A stretch of 64,000 nt of DNA from Flagellimonas lutimaris (GTDB taxonomy: Bacteria > Bacteroidota > Bacteroidia > Flavobacteriales > Flavobacteriaceae). The stretch covers positions 124,001 to 188,000 of the forward strand of contig NZ_QXFH01000064.1 in NCBI RefSeq assembly GCF_003581615.1, in the 5' to 3' direction. Below the pieces are notes generated by a model that was not told the DNA's origin, ran no database searches, and saw only the letters and a program-made list of their open reading frames with translations. Positions 55,611 through 64,000 of the stretch are shown here, one piece after another (position 1 is the stretch's first letter; every line of letters starts with the position of its first letter). A program made the position numbers and the translations under genes.

Positions 55611-57302
55611 TTATCCAGTATACTTTACAAGTAAGGCATCCTCTGTTTTTTCCACTTTTATAAGTCCGTGCTTACTTAGACTCTTGGTACTTTTGTCCCA
55701 TTTTTTATTGCTTAAACCTGATTTTGTTTTTAGGTCCGCCAATGGCATTTCACCTTGTGGTTTAAGAATGGCCATAATGATTTTTTCCTCTTCTGTAAGC
55801 TCCACTTGTTTTTTCTCTGGACGCATTTGCGGAAAGAACAATACTTCTTGGATGGAGGAATTGTTGGTCATTAACATCACCAAGCGGTCGATTCCGATTC
55901 CGATTCCCGACGTAGGTGGCATACCGTATTCCAAAGCACGTAAGAAATCTTGGTCGATAAACATCGCTTCATCATCTCCTTTTTCGGAAAGCTTGAGCTG
56001 ATCTTCAAAACGCTCACGCTGGTCAATAGGGTCATTTAGCTCGGAGTAGGCATTGGCCAATTCCTTACCGTTCACCATCAACTCAAAACGCTCGGTAAGT
56101 CTTGGGTTGGTTCTGTGTTCTTTGGTCAACGGACTCATCTCCTTTGGATAATCAATAATGAAGGTAGGCTGGATGTAGTGATGCTCACATTTTTCACCAA
56201 AAATCTCATCGATCAATTTGCCGACTCCCATGGTCTCATCCACTTCAATATCCAATTTCTTGGCCACATCGCGAAGTTCGTCTTCATCCATTTTCGCCAC
56301 ATCGTAACCTGTATGAATTTTAATAGCGTCCAAAATAGGAACCCTAGGGTACGGCGCTTTAAATTCGATTTCGTGGCCACCCACTTTTACTTTGGAACTT
56401 CCTGTGGCATCAATGGCCACTTTTTCCAATAGTTTTTCGGTGGTATCCATCATCCAGTTGTAATCCTTGTAGGCTACATAAAGTTCCATTACGGTAAACT
56501 CTGGATTGTGGGTGCGGTCCATTCCTTCGTTCCGGAAATCTTTGGAAAATTCATAGACACCGTCAAATCCGCCAACAATCAATCTTTTTAAATAAAGTTC
56601 GTTGGCAATGCGCAGGTACAACGGAATGTTCAATGCATTGTGGTGCGTTAAGAACGGGCGTGCCGCTGCTCCTCCTGGAATAGGTTGCAAAATAGGGGTC
56701 TCAACCTCCAAATATCCTTTTTGATTATAAAACTCACGGATACTGTTGGTGATTTTTGTTCTTTTGATGAAAGTGTCCTTTACCTGCGGGTTCACTACCA
56801 AATCCACATACCGCTGACGGTACCGCAGCTCTGGGTCGTTGAAGGCATCGTACACTTTTCCCTCGTCATCTACCTTGGGTAGCGGCAATGGTTTTAAACT
56901 TTTGCTCAAAAGCGAAAAATTCTTAACCATCACGGTTTTTTCACCCACTTGGGTGGTGAAAAGTTCTCCTTCAATACCGATGATGTCCCCGATGTCCAAC
57001 AACTTTTTGTACACATCGTTGTACAAGGTTTTATCATCGTCCGGGCAAATTTCATCACGGTTAAAGTAGACTTGGATACGGCCTTCGCTATCCTGTAGTT
57101 CCGCAAAGGAAGCTTTTCCTTGAATTCTTCGTGACATCAATCTACCGGAAATCACAACCTTTTTTCCTTCTTCAAAATCATTCTTGATGCTCTTGGAAGT
57201 GGCATCAACAGGATACAATGCTGCGGGATATGGGTTGATGCCCATTTCCCTGAGTTTGGTCAATTTTTCCCTTCGAACGATCTCTTGTTCCGATAGTTGC
57301 AT
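55611..57302 (-). CDS. lysS: Lysine--tRNA ligase (class II)
   Basis: 563 residues. An N-terminal OB-fold anticodon-binding domain ([20 protein letters not shown]) precedes the class II core: motif 2 [15 protein letters not shown] and motif 3 [14 protein letters not shown] ~70-residue C-terminal extension ([20 protein letters not shown]) beyond the usual end looks like a small winged-helix domain and is shared by flavobacterial LysS. The frame opens at 57365, but [14 protein letters not shown] at 57302 is the family-typical start and lies just after a promoter box. Confidence 0.96.
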   Translation of the reverse strand: MQLSEQEIVRREKLTKLREMGINPYPAALYPVDATSKSIKNDFEEGKKVVISGRLMSRRIQGKASFAELQDSEGRIQVYFNRDEICPDDDKTLYNDVYKKLLDIGDIIGIEGELFTTQVGEKTVMVKNFSLLSKSLKPLPLPKVDDEGKVYDAFNDPELRYRQRYVDLVVNPQVKDTFIKRTKITNSIREFYNQKGYLEVETPILQPIPGGAAARPFLTHHNALNIPLYLRIANELYLKRLIVGGFDGVYEFSKDFRNEGMDRTHNPEFTVMELYVAYKDYNWMMDTTEKLLEKVAIDATGSSKVKVGGHEIEFKAPYPRVPILDAIKIHTGYDVAKMDEDELRDVAKKLDIEVDETMGVGKLIDEIFGEKCEHHYIQPTFIIDYPKEMSPLTKEHRTNPRLTERFELMVNGKELANAYSELNDPIDQRERFEDQLKLSEKGDDEAMFIDQDFLRALEYGMPPTSGIGIGIDRLVMLMTNNSSIQEVLFFPQMRPEKKQVELTEEEKIIMAILKPQGEMPLADLKTKSGLSNKKWDKSTKSLSKHGLIKVEKTEDALLVKYTG

Positions 57303-57314
57303 AATCTGTAAAAA

Positions 57315-57348
57315 TTTAAAGCGCAAAATTACACTTTTGCGCTTTAAA
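57315..57348 (-). promoter_or_regulatory. Hairpin combining trx-like terminator and lysS -7 box
   Basis: TTTAAAGCGCAAAA/TTTTGCGCTTTAAA inverted repeat with a 6-nt loop, placed between the thioredoxin-like gene and lysS. The minus-strand -7 box TAATTTTG (57324-57331) lies inside it, so the same bases would terminate one transcript and begin the next. Confidence 0.55.
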
Positions 57349-57367
57349 TCCTTAGCGTTGGCCAAAC

Positions 57368-57910
57368 TTAATATGCATAATTGGGCACATAGTCCTTTTT
57401 AAATACAATTTGGGCGATGTCTTGCTCCAAAGTTTCCAGGGGACTTTCAACAATTCGGTTCACTTCTTTTCCATCTTTAAAGAAGATGATGGTTGGTACT
57501 TTAATAATGTTCAAACCCTTTTCTTCTCCAGTGGGACTGGTTTTGTAACGTCCTTTTCGGTAATCCAGGGCAACGATTTCCAGTTGCTCCATGGGGAAAT
57601 CTGCCGTTTCCAATATTTTAATGAGTTTAGGGCTTTCCCGTTTGCTGTCGCCACACCATGTGCCCAAAAACAGCTTTATGTCGTATTCCATCAATTTTTC
57701 TTTGAATAGCGCAACCATGGTGTCGTCCGGATGGTAGTTGTTGTACCTGTTTTGGAACCAATTGCTGTAGGGTTGTGATTGTAAGCCTTCCAGATTAATT
57801 TGGCCCACTAAGAATTGAAGTCCGTTTTCGGTAGTAATTTCCTTGTTGAATTCTTGTGCCGAAACACCAACAATGCATAGCATAAGCCATGCAGTTAAAA
57901 CTTGTTTCAT
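57368..57910 (-). CDS. Thioredoxin family protein with single active-site cysteine
   Basis: 180 residues. Signal peptide (about 1-18, VSAQ). Thioredoxin fold with active-site region [20 protein letters not shown] and the cis-Pro block [15 protein letters not shown]. The second cysteine of CxxC is replaced (CGDS), so it cannot form the usual dithiol; it may work as a monothiol reductase, isomerase or chaperone in the periplasm. Ends 65 bp before lysS. Confidence 0.88.
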   Translation of the reverse strand: MKQVLTAWLMLCIVGVSAQEFNKEITTENGLQFLVGQINLEGLQSQPYSNWFQNRYNNYHPDDTMVALFKEKLMEYDIKLFLGTWCGDSKRESPKLIKILETADFPMEQLEIVALDYRKGRYKTSPTGEEKGLNIIKVPTIIFFKDGKEVNRIVESPLETLEQDIAQIVFKKDYVPNYAY

Positions 57911-58009
57911 AATTTCTTTGATTTATGGTTTGATGGCCAAATTCACTAAAATCAAAGGCTGAACAGACTTTTATACGTTGGAAATCGGGACTAGTCCGGG
58001 GGTTGAAAT

Positions 58010-59053
58010 TTATTTTTTGAAGCGAACTGCCATCTCTTCGCGCGAAGAAATATCCAGTTTTTTATAGAGATTGTTGATGTGTGTTTTTATGGTGCTTACG
58101 CTCACAAAAAGTTCCAAAGCAATCTCCTTATTGGTCTTGTTTTCTAAAATCAAATTGACAATTTTTTGTTCCTGCGGGGTGAGTTTTTGAAGCAGATTCT
58201 TGGTGTTGTTCTTCCTCTTTTTGCCCAAGAAAAATAGAATATTGCCCAATAGCGAAACGGCCAAAAGAGCGATTATCGTCCGGTTCCATTTAGATGATTT
58301 TGGCTTGTTAAAACTGGCCAATTCTTTGTCTGTAGTGATTTCAGCTTGGTACTGTTGGGCGAATTCCGCATCAGGGTAGGTGTTGCCTAGTCTTTCAGAT
58401 AAGTTTTCGTAATAATCGTTTTTGGTGAGGTCTTCCAAATAAAACTTAAAGGTTTCGTTTCTTTTGTCGGACAAAAAATCATAGATGTAAAGTTCTGCAA
58501 GTGGTTCATTGGTTTCCTTTCCAAAATTGTGCATGGTGGTAAACCATTTATCCAGATTCAATTTTTTGTTGGCCTCACTAGGGTAGTCCGCAAAATCGTA
58601 GGACATATGCTCTTTTAAACCTTCAATTTCCAAAAGCAGGCCTGATTTTGGATTGGTAGAATTAATAGTGCAAAGCGATTGGTCTTCAAAAGAGGTGGGA
58701 AACACCAGTGTATCTTTGTTGTTAGCGATAAAGAGTACATTTTTACTGTTGTTGCACTGACCCAAAAAGTGATTGGCACCAGTATTGTCCGAACAGCCAT
58801 CCAAATGGATGCGATAGATGCGATTTTGGTTGTTTAGATTATTTCCTTCAAAAGAAAAGTGTCCCAAGGAATCTACTTCCGATTTCTGAACAATTTGGTT
58901 AAGGTACACTCGAGACGATTTTCGGTAATCCTCTACCAATGATAAATAAATGGCGTTGCCAGCATTTTCTTGAGAAACTTCCCCAGAAAAGCGGTATTGC
59001 CCAAAGAGGGCAGATGAGTTAATTAAAAGTAAGATAAGGACGAAAAATCGCAT
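58010..59053 (-). CDS. Membrane-bound LuxR-type transcriptional regulator
   Basis: 347 residues. A signal peptide (about 1-19, LFGQ) is followed by an extracytoplasmic domain of unknown fold (about 20-250), one transmembrane helix (about 262-280, IIALLAVSLLGNILFFLG), and a cytoplasmic GerE/LuxR HTH (LTPQEQKIVNLILENKTNKE; IALELFVSVSTIKTHINNLY). It would sense an envelope condition and act on DNA from the membrane. The frame opens at 59101, but the methionine at 59053 precedes the signal peptide. Confidence 0.88.
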   Translation of the reverse strand: MRFFVLILLLINSSALFGQYRFSGEVSQENAGNAIYLSLVEDYRKSSRVYLNQIVQKSEVDSLGHFSFEGNNLNNQNRIYRIHLDGCSDNTGANHFLGQCNNSKNVLFIANNKDTLVFPTSFEDQSLCTINSTNPKSGLLLEIEGLKEHMSYDFADYPSEANKKLNLDKWFTTMHNFGKETNEPLAELYIYDFLSDKRNETFKFYLEDLTKNDYYENLSERLGNTYPDAEFAQQYQAEITTDKELASFNKPKSSKWNRTIIALLAVSLLGNILFFLGKKRKNNTKNLLQKLTPQEQKIVNLILENKTNKEIALELFVSVSTIKTHINNLYKKLDISSREEMAVRFKK

Positions 59054-59145
59054 TTTTTGGTCGATTTTGGTTAAAAATAATGGTTTTCTGTAACAAAACA
59101 CGCATTTTAACTACCTATAAGTGTCATCAATCAAATCTTATAATC

Positions 59146-59301
59146 ATGAGTTTCTGGAGAGTGTTATTAGCCATTCTATTTCCTCCATTGTCCGTAATCG
59201 GTAAGGGATGTGGCTCTATTCTAATTGTATTTTTACTTACCCTTTGTGGTTGGGTGCCCGGTGTAATTGCCGCTTTGGTAATTTTGAACAACCCGAATTA
59301 A
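59146..59301 (+). CDS. YqaE/Pmp3 family small membrane protein
   Basis: 51 residues, almost entirely two hydrophobic helices: SFWRVLLAILFPPLSVIGKG and LTLCGWVPGVIAALVILNNP. This is the Pmp3/YqaE (UPF0057) pattern. Related proteins are membrane-potential or salt-stress peptides in yeast and plants. The frame opens earlier (59080), but the family begins at the methionine at 59146. Confidence 0.88.
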   Translation: MSFWRVLLAILFPPLSVIGKGCGSILIVFLLTLCGWVPGVIAALVILNNPN

Positions 59302-59386
59302 GTTGTTTAAAAATAAAAACAGGTGTTACCCAAATGTTGTGTGCCCAAAATGCACCCTTGTCGTTTTAGATATTGGTCGATTATGG

Positions 59387-59394
59387 TACTTTTG
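59387..59394 (+). promoter_or_regulatory. Putative -7 box of the 59428 lipoprotein gene
   Basis: TACTTTTG matches TAnnTTTG, 33 bp before the ATG. Confidence 0.45.
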
Positions 59395-59427
59395 ACTACA
59401 GTACACATTAACCATTAAGAAAACACC

Positions 59428-60165
59428 ATGAAAAAAATCCAATATGCCCTTATAGTTGCTATCATCTTTGTGGCGGCCTCATGCAATTTCACTGAAGAAA
59501 TCCATTTAAAGGAGGATGGTTCTGGTAAATTGTCCATCAACTTTGATGGTTCCGAGATGATGGATATGGCGGGTGACGAATTGACCAAGACCAACGAGGA
59601 ACCGATTGATTCCATCATATCTTTCAAAGATTTTTTAGAGGAGAAAAAAGATAGTATTGCTCAATTGCCAAAGGAAGAACAAGAGAAGCTAAAAAAATTG
59701 GAACCTTTTAATATGCGCATGGTGATGGACCCTGAGAAAAAGGTGATGATGTTCGATTTGTTCAGTGAATTTAAAAATGTAAACGAAGTAAACGATGCTT
59801 TCAGTGCTTTTCAAGATGCAAGTGCATTGGGACCGAATGCCAATCCACAGCAGGGCCAGATAAAGCCTTCGGAACAGGCTACAGAAGTAAATTATTCATT
59901 CAAGAAGAATACATTTACTCGAAAGGCCAAAATAATGGACCAAGAGCTGTTTCAGCAGCAATTGGATAGTTTGGAAGGAGCAGAAATGTTCCTTTCGGGC
60001 TCTACTTACACTTTAAAATATCATTTCCCTAAAAAAATAAAATCCACCACAGCAGAAGAGGCGACTTTTAGCCAAGATGGCAAAACCTTGATTTACGAAG
60101 TCAACTTCTTGGATTTGATGAAAAACCCATCTGTACTCGATTTAGAGGTGGAATTGGAGAAATAG
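59428..60165 (+). CDS. Hypothetical lipoprotein
   Basis: 245 residues. Lipobox VAASC (about Cys19). The mature part opens NFTEEIHLKEDGSGKLSINF, resembling the start of several small Bacteroidota lipoproteins of unknown function, with Glu/Lys-rich helical middle (EEKKDSIAQLPKEEQEKLKK) and beta-rich end. No known domain assigned. It precedes lipB by 32 bp, but lipB appears to have its own promoter. Confidence 0.8.
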   Translation: MKKIQYALIVAIIFVAASCNFTEEIHLKEDGSGKLSINFDGSEMMDMAGDELTKTNEEPIDSIISFKDFLEEKKDSIAQLPKEEQEKLKKLEPFNMRMVMDPEKKVMMFDLFSEFKNVNEVNDAFSAFQDASALGPNANPQQGQIKPSEQATEVNYSFKKNTFTRKAKIMDQELFQQQLDSLEGAEMFLSGSTYTLKYHFPKKIKSTTAEEATFSQDGKTLIYEVNFLDLMKNPSVLDLEVELEK

Positions 60166-60185
60166 TTTCTCTTTAAGGAGCTTTG

Positions 60186-60193
60186 TATCTTTG
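60186..60193 (+). promoter_or_regulatory. -7 box of lipB
   Basis: TATCTTTG matches TAnnTTTG and ends 4 bp before the ATG at 60198, so the lipB mRNA would be nearly leaderless. It also excludes the frame's earlier TTG at 60183. Confidence 0.6.
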
Positions 60194-60197
60194 TGGC

Positions 60198-60914
60198 ATG
60201 AACAAGAAAGTTGCCCTTCAGGATTTAGGATTTAAGGATTACAAGGAAACTTGGGATTACCAAGAAGCCCTCTTTAAAAACATTGTGGACACCAAAGTAC
60301 GCAACCGGCGTGAAGATGCGGGCCTTGAAACTCCCAACCATTTTTTGTTCGTGGAACACCCTCATGTGTATACGTTGGGCAAGAGTGGCGACATCAATAA
60401 TTTGTTGGTGGATGAAAAAAAACTAGCAGAAAAAGGTGCTACGTTTTATAAAATCAACCGCGGCGGCGATATTACCTACCATGGGCCAGGACAAGTAGTG
60501 GGCTACCCCATTTTGGATTTGGACAATTTCTTTACAGACATACACAAATATCTTCGTTTTTTGGAAGAAATGGTAATTCTCACCCTGGCGGAATATGACC
60601 TCAAGGGACAACGTTCCGAAGGGGAAACTGGTGTTTGGTTGGATGTGGGCACTCCTTTTGCTCGAAAAATTTGCGCCATGGGTGTACGAGCCAGCCGTTG
60701 GGTGACCATGCATGGCTTTGCCTTAAATGTAAACACTGATTTGGGTTATTTTGATATGATGATTCCCTGTGGCATCAAGGATAAAGCAGTTACCTCCCTA
60801 AATGTGGAGCTGGGCCAAAAGGAAGTGAATATAGAAGAGGTAAAAGAAAAGCTTCTGAAACATTTTACGGTTCTTTTTGAGGCGGAGATAATCAAGGAAA
60901 GAGTTGACGTATAG
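60198..60914 (+). CDS. lipB: Octanoyltransferase LipB
   Basis: 238 residues. Transfers octanoyl groups from acyl carrier protein to lipoyl-dependent enzymes. RGGDITYHGPGQVVGYPILD is the family signature; the catalytic Lys lies in FARKICAMGVRASRWVTMHG and the Cys in IPCGIKDKAVTSL. Full length. Start is ATG 60198 right after the promoter box. Confidence 0.95.
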   Translation: MNKKVALQDLGFKDYKETWDYQEALFKNIVDTKVRNRREDAGLETPNHFLFVEHPHVYTLGKSGDINNLLVDEKKLAEKGATFYKINRGGDITYHGPGQVVGYPILDLDNFFTDIHKYLRFLEEMVILTLAEYDLKGQRSEGETGVWLDVGTPFARKICAMGVRASRWVTMHGFALNVNTDLGYFDMMIPCGIKDKAVTSLNVELGQKEVNIEEVKEKLLKHFTVLFEAEIIKERVDV

Positions 60915-61012
60915 CTTATTTTCCTCTGGTCAAGTCAAAACCACGACACATCAATTACGGGTGGAATTTTAACCAGAAAAAAACTAACTTCACTTATCGG
61001 TCGATATAATTC

Positions 61013-61037
61013 ATTTAAAAACGAATCATATCTTTAA
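61013..61037 (+). promoter_or_regulatory. Shared upstream element, copy 1
   Basis: 25 nt containing ATTTAAAA and AATCATATCTTT, 43 bp before the XRE gene. The same element with about three changes lies before the last gene (copy 2). TATCTTTA inside it is one base off the -7 consensus. Confidence 0.55.
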
Positions 61038-61079
61038 CGTTGTGTGTCATACCATCAACCACAAAGTTGACTAATATAT

Positions 61080-61616
61080 ATGTCGAAATTAGTAGAGCAT
61101 AGAGAGAAGCAAAACTTAACTCAAGAAGAACTTTCAAAGAAGTCAGGAATCTCTGTAAGAACTATTCAGCGAGTAGAATCTGGAATAGACCCCAAAGGTT
61201 TTACTTTGAAGGCGTTGGCTAAAGCACTGAATATAGATGAAACAAATCTGATTAAACAAAAACCTCTCATAACTGAATCTGGCCAAAAATGGGTAAAAAT
61301 AATTAACTTATCGTCTTTAGTTGTTGTATTCATTCCAGTTCTGAATTTTGCTTTTCCCCTAATAATTGCTTTAAGCAAAAAGCAATTAAATGCTCTAACA
61401 AAACAGATAATTACAATACAAATTCTCTGGACACTAATATGGCTAACAATATTCCTTATAGGAAATGTCATCAATTTAGGTGAACTGGGTAGAGATATTG
61501 GTATCGCATTTATGGTAATTCTAGTGCTTGCAAACGCTTTTATTATCCTTAGAAACAGTGCTGAATTAAACAAAAATACCCAACTTTTCTTTAGCCTTAA
61601 TTTTAGCATTATTTAG
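61080..61616 (+). CDS. XRE-type HTH protein fused to a membrane domain
   Basis: 178 residues. N-terminal XRE/Cro helix-turn-helix (LTQEELSKKSGISVRTIQRV, residues about 14-33) covering ~60 residues, then three or four hydrophobic segments (about 75-170) of the DUF4870/membrane type. A membrane-tethered repressor is likely. First gene of the A+T-rich end segment; an element upstream is shared with the last gene. Confidence 0.87.
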   Translation: MSKLVEHREKQNLTQEELSKKSGISVRTIQRVESGIDPKGFTLKALAKALNIDETNLIKQKPLITESGQKWVKIINLSSLVVVFIPVLNFAFPLIIALSKKQLNALTKQIITIQILWTLIWLTIFLIGNVINLGELGRDIGIAFMVILVLANAFIILRNSAELNKNTQLFFSLNFSII

Positions 61617-61734
61617 CTTAATCCCGCTGTTGGCATGCCATTGGCGGCCTCGTGACAGGTTATTGGCGTGGTCTTTTTTTTCACCTTTTTTGTTAATTAT
61701 TGACTTTCGCATTTTAATCTTGGAAAAAAAAATA

Positions 61735-63423
61735 ATGATGAAAATAAGAGTATATTTTTTAAGCCTGTTTATTGTTTTATTACACGTCCTCAATAGTTTC
61801 GGTCAGACTAGTCAAAAACAAATCCAAAAAAAAATGGATAGTCTTTTTACTTCTTGGAATGTATCTAATCATCCAGGTGGTTCTGTATTGGTTTCAAAGG
61901 ACGGGAAAACTATTTTTTCAAAATCCTATGGTTTAGCTAATGTAGAATACAACATTCCAAACACAAACAACACTCTTTTTAATATTGGCTCGATATCAAA
62001 GCAATTCACAGCTATGGGTATTGTGTTATTAGAAGAAAAAAACAAACTCTCTTTTGATGATAATATTAGAAAATACATTCCTGAATTGCCCAATTTTGGT
62101 GAAACCATTACCATTCGTCATTTATTGCACCATACAAGCGGATTGAGAGATTTACATGGTTTATTGGGATTAGCTGGCTGGAGAAGCGGAGATCTAGAAA
62201 CAAATGATGATGTTTATAGAATTATTAAAAATCAAAAAGAACTTAACTTTAAACCTAACGAAGAATTTTTATACAGCAATACTGGATATATTCTTTTAGC
62301 TAAAATTATTGAGAATATTAGCCAATTAAAATTTGACCAATGGATGAAGCAAAATGTCTTTAAACCAATAGGAATGAAAGACACATATGTAGAAACTTCT
62401 ATAAATAAAATTGTTCCAAATAATGCTACATCATACTATTTGCGAAAAGAATTTGAAAGAGCTTTGGAATATTGGGGTTACTTTGGTTCTGGAAATATAC
62501 ACTCTACAATAGAAGATTTAAATATTTGGCTACAAAATTTTAGTACGCCTCAAAATAATTGGGAGACAGCGTTTAAAAAGTTGCTATTCACGACACCACT
62601 AAATAATGGTTTTGAAACCAATTATGGTTTTGGGATTCGTATTGAAGAATACTCTGGAAGGAAGGTATTACAACATGGAGGATCTGTTGGTGGTTTTAGA
62701 GCGTTAGTAAGAACTTTTCCTGAAGAACAACTCAATATTGTAATTCTAAGTAATTATTCAAGAAGTAATATTGGATCTAAAACAAACAAGATTTCTGATG
62801 TTTTATTAAATAAAAAGAATAATTCATTAACAAAAACCGCAACAACATCTGCCCAATTACCAGCTAAATTTATTAATTTATCAAAGAAAAAACTTGAGGA
62901 GTTTGAAGGTATTTACTGGAGTAATTCTGAGAAATCTGGACGCAAGGTTTATATAAAAAATGATACTTTACAATACTCAAGTTCAGCAGGAAACGAATGG
63001 CATTTATTACCAATAAGCAAACATGCGTTTATAATGAATCACCCATCTATAAAACCAATCGTAAAATTTGATAGTATTACACATCAAATGATTATTAAAA
63101 CTGATAATAATTTACCCGGAATCTTCACCTTTCTTCAAAGTAATCTAGATATAAAAACAAATGATTTCAATACGCTTATTGGAAATTATTACAGTCCAGA
63201 ACTAAAAACTATGTATTCAATTTCTATTGATAACAAATCTAATATTTACCTCGAACATGCAAGGCATGGAATAATAAAACTAGAACAGTTATATAATAAT
63301 ATTTTTTCTGGTAATTGGCCTGTAGGAACTGTTGAAATAAAAAGAAATGAAAAAGGAAAAGTTATGGGTTTAAGAATGTCAAATGGTCGTACTCGAAATG
63401 TATGGTTTGAAAAAGCCATTTAA
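61735..63423 (+). CDS. Serine hydrolase, class C beta-lactamase/PBP4-like
   Basis: 562 residues. Signal peptide (about 1-24, SFGQ). Beta-lactamase-related domain with SISKQFT (SxxK), YSNTGY (YxN), and HGGSVGGF, the set of family III catalytic motifs. A C-terminal ~200-residue beta-rich extension follows. Likely a D-Ala-D-Ala-recognising peptidase or esterase. ATG at 61735 or 61738 fits the signal peptide, while the frame could open at 61630. A+T-rich relative to the rest of the window. Confidence 0.9.
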   Translation: MMKIRVYFLSLFIVLLHVLNSFGQTSQKQIQKKMDSLFTSWNVSNHPGGSVLVSKDGKTIFSKSYGLANVEYNIPNTNNTLFNIGSISKQFTAMGIVLLEEKNKLSFDDNIRKYIPELPNFGETITIRHLLHHTSGLRDLHGLLGLAGWRSGDLETNDDVYRIIKNQKELNFKPNEEFLYSNTGYILLAKIIENISQLKFDQWMKQNVFKPIGMKDTYVETSINKIVPNNATSYYLRKEFERALEYWGYFGSGNIHSTIEDLNIWLQNFSTPQNNWETAFKKLLFTTPLNNGFETNYGFGIRIEEYSGRKVLQHGGSVGGFRALVRTFPEEQLNIVILSNYSRSNIGSKTNKISDVLLNKKNNSLTKTATTSAQLPAKFINLSKKKLEEFEGIYWSNSEKSGRKVYIKNDTLQYSSSAGNEWHLLPISKHAFIMNHPSIKPIVKFDSITHQMIIKTDNNLPGIFTFLQSNLDIKTNDFNTLIGNYYSPELKTMYSISIDNKSNIYLEHARHGIIKLEQLYNNIFSGNWPVGTVEIKRNEKGKVMGLRMSNGRTRNVWFEKAI

Positions 63424-63458
63424 TTTAAAGAGAATCAAACTTAAGACGTATATAAAAA

Positions 63459-63502
63459 ATAGCAGTTAAGAGCTAAATCTAAAGTTAGTTCTTTTCTGCT
63501 AT
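63459..63502 (+). terminator. Long hairpin after the serine hydrolase gene
   Basis: ATAGCAG/CTGCTAT outer stem and AAGAGCTAA/TTAGTTCTT inner stem (one G:U), followed by a T-rich tail. Confidence 0.6.
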
Positions 63503-63518
63503 CCTTGTTTTAAAATAG

Positions 63519-63546
63519 AAAGTAGCACATATAAGTACGCTACTTT
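63519..63546 (+). terminator. Second hairpin after the serine hydrolase gene
   Basis: AAAGTAGC/GCTACTTT stem with a 12-nt loop, followed by TT. With the preceding hairpin it makes a double terminator in the 344-bp gap 63424-63767, which holds no other gene. Confidence 0.55.
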
Positions 63547-63707
63547 TCATATACTAGACCGATGTGCAATATCCCTAACTATTAACAGAAATACGAATGC
63601 GTAAGTGCTTATTTCAGTGTTAATGCTTCCTATAAATATCTTTTGCCAAATAAAATTTTAACTTCACTATATGTGCTAAACTTGTTTTGGCAATCGAAGG
63701 ATTAAAT

Positions 63708-63732
63708 ATTTAAAAGCAAATCATATCTTTTA
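63708..63732 (+). promoter_or_regulatory. Shared upstream element, copy 2
   Basis: Near-copy of the element at 61013-61037 (ATTTAAAA and AATCATATCTTT conserved), 36 bp before the last gene's ATG. Confidence 0.55.
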
Positions 63733-63767
63733 ATTTTCACATTCATTTAAGTGGGGTTGGTTAAAAA

Positions 63768-64000
63768 ATGAAAAGAGGCATTCTCTATTTAGTTATTGCA
63801 ATTATTTGTTTCTCATGTAAACAGACGCCGGAAAAAACTCATGAGAAACCAATTACAGATGGAATTGCAATTTTTGAAGTATATCTCGAAGACTCGGTGG
63901 CTGTTGATAATTTCAGCAACTTTCTCCGAGATACATTAAAGCTGCCAGTGGAGTGGGAGCCTTTCGATGTTTTCGGAAACAAAGTAGTTTACGATGCTGC
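63768..64000 (+). CDS. Hypothetical lipoprotein, truncated by window end
   Basis: At least 77 codons, open to the window edge. The start MKRGILYLVIAIICFSC is a lipoprotein signal with lipobox FSC (Cys17), then KQTPEKTHEKP. The mature part reads IAIFEVYLEDSVAVDNFSNF. Not assigned to a family. Third gene of the A+T-rich segment. Confidence 0.7.
   Translation, partial: MKRGILYLVIAIICFSCKQTPEKTHEKPITDGIAIFEVYLEDSVAVDNFSNFLRDTLKLPVEWEPFDVFGNKVVYDA

Overview
The window looks like a chromosomal stretch of a Bacteroidota bacterium, family Flavobacteriaceae. A marine Muricauda/Allomuricauda-like genus is a guess. The evidence is a SusC/SusD pair, GSCFA, DUF4230, DUF4136 and DUF5522 families, many lipoproteins, few Shine-Dalgarno sites, A-rich leaders, and TAnnTTTG -7 promoter boxes. 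Most of the window has moderate GC. The last ~3 kb is visibly richer in A+T.

Layout. 1-1.5 kb: end of an efflux operon (TolC-like channel, small CPXCG protein). 1.5-10 kb, minus strand: GH16 glucanase, MFS exporter, and a SusC-SusD-lipoprotein uptake operon. 10.2-13.6 kb, minus strand: two related AraC-type regulators, a possibly decayed coding remnant and a DUF4412 protein. 14.3 kb: initiator tRNA with its own promoter and terminator. 14.5-18.6 kb: alanine/glycine symporter and the GTPases Era and Der, with a small membrane protein gene convergent between them. 18.6-26.5 kb, minus strand: PBP1C plus alpha-2-macroglobulin, a known periplasmic defence/wall-repair pair. 26.7-30.4 kb, minus strand: lipoprotein, two TPM-domain proteins, LemA, MerR regulator, M23 peptidase. 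30.5-36.4 kb: alaS, GSCFA, DUF4230, M61 peptidase. 36.4-39.1 kb, minus strand: aromatic amino acid hydroxylase, DUF4136 and DUF5522 proteins. 39.2-43.0 kb: HExxH mini-protein, PLP-dependent deaminase, glucosaminidase-LysM, hemL.

41.3-44.0 kb is the most rearranged part. It has six REP-like hairpins with compensatory stem changes, a clipped GIY-YIG nuclease gene abutting a clipped trypsin-like protease gene, and a perfect 9-copy heptanucleotide array. 44.0-46.7 kb carries an ArsC-like protein and a DUF3307-SatD pair. Three near-identical 18-bp palindromes at exactly 28-bp spacing precede satD, which encodes its own HTH. This is the best candidate for an undescribed regulatory unit.

46.7-59.1 kb: small proteins, a large zinc metalloprotease, a secreted protein of five ~36-residue repeats, an SLC13 transporter, a TonB receptor broken by one frameshift, lysS, a thioredoxin-like protein and a membrane LuxR-type regulator. 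59.1-60.9 kb: YqaE-type peptide, lipoprotein, lipB. 60.9-64 kb: an A+T-rich segment with an XRE/membrane protein, a serine hydrolase and a truncated lipoprotein gene. Two of these three genes are preceded by the same ~25-nt element. Two short intergenic transcription units (44.66 and 50.93 kb) look like small RNA candidates.
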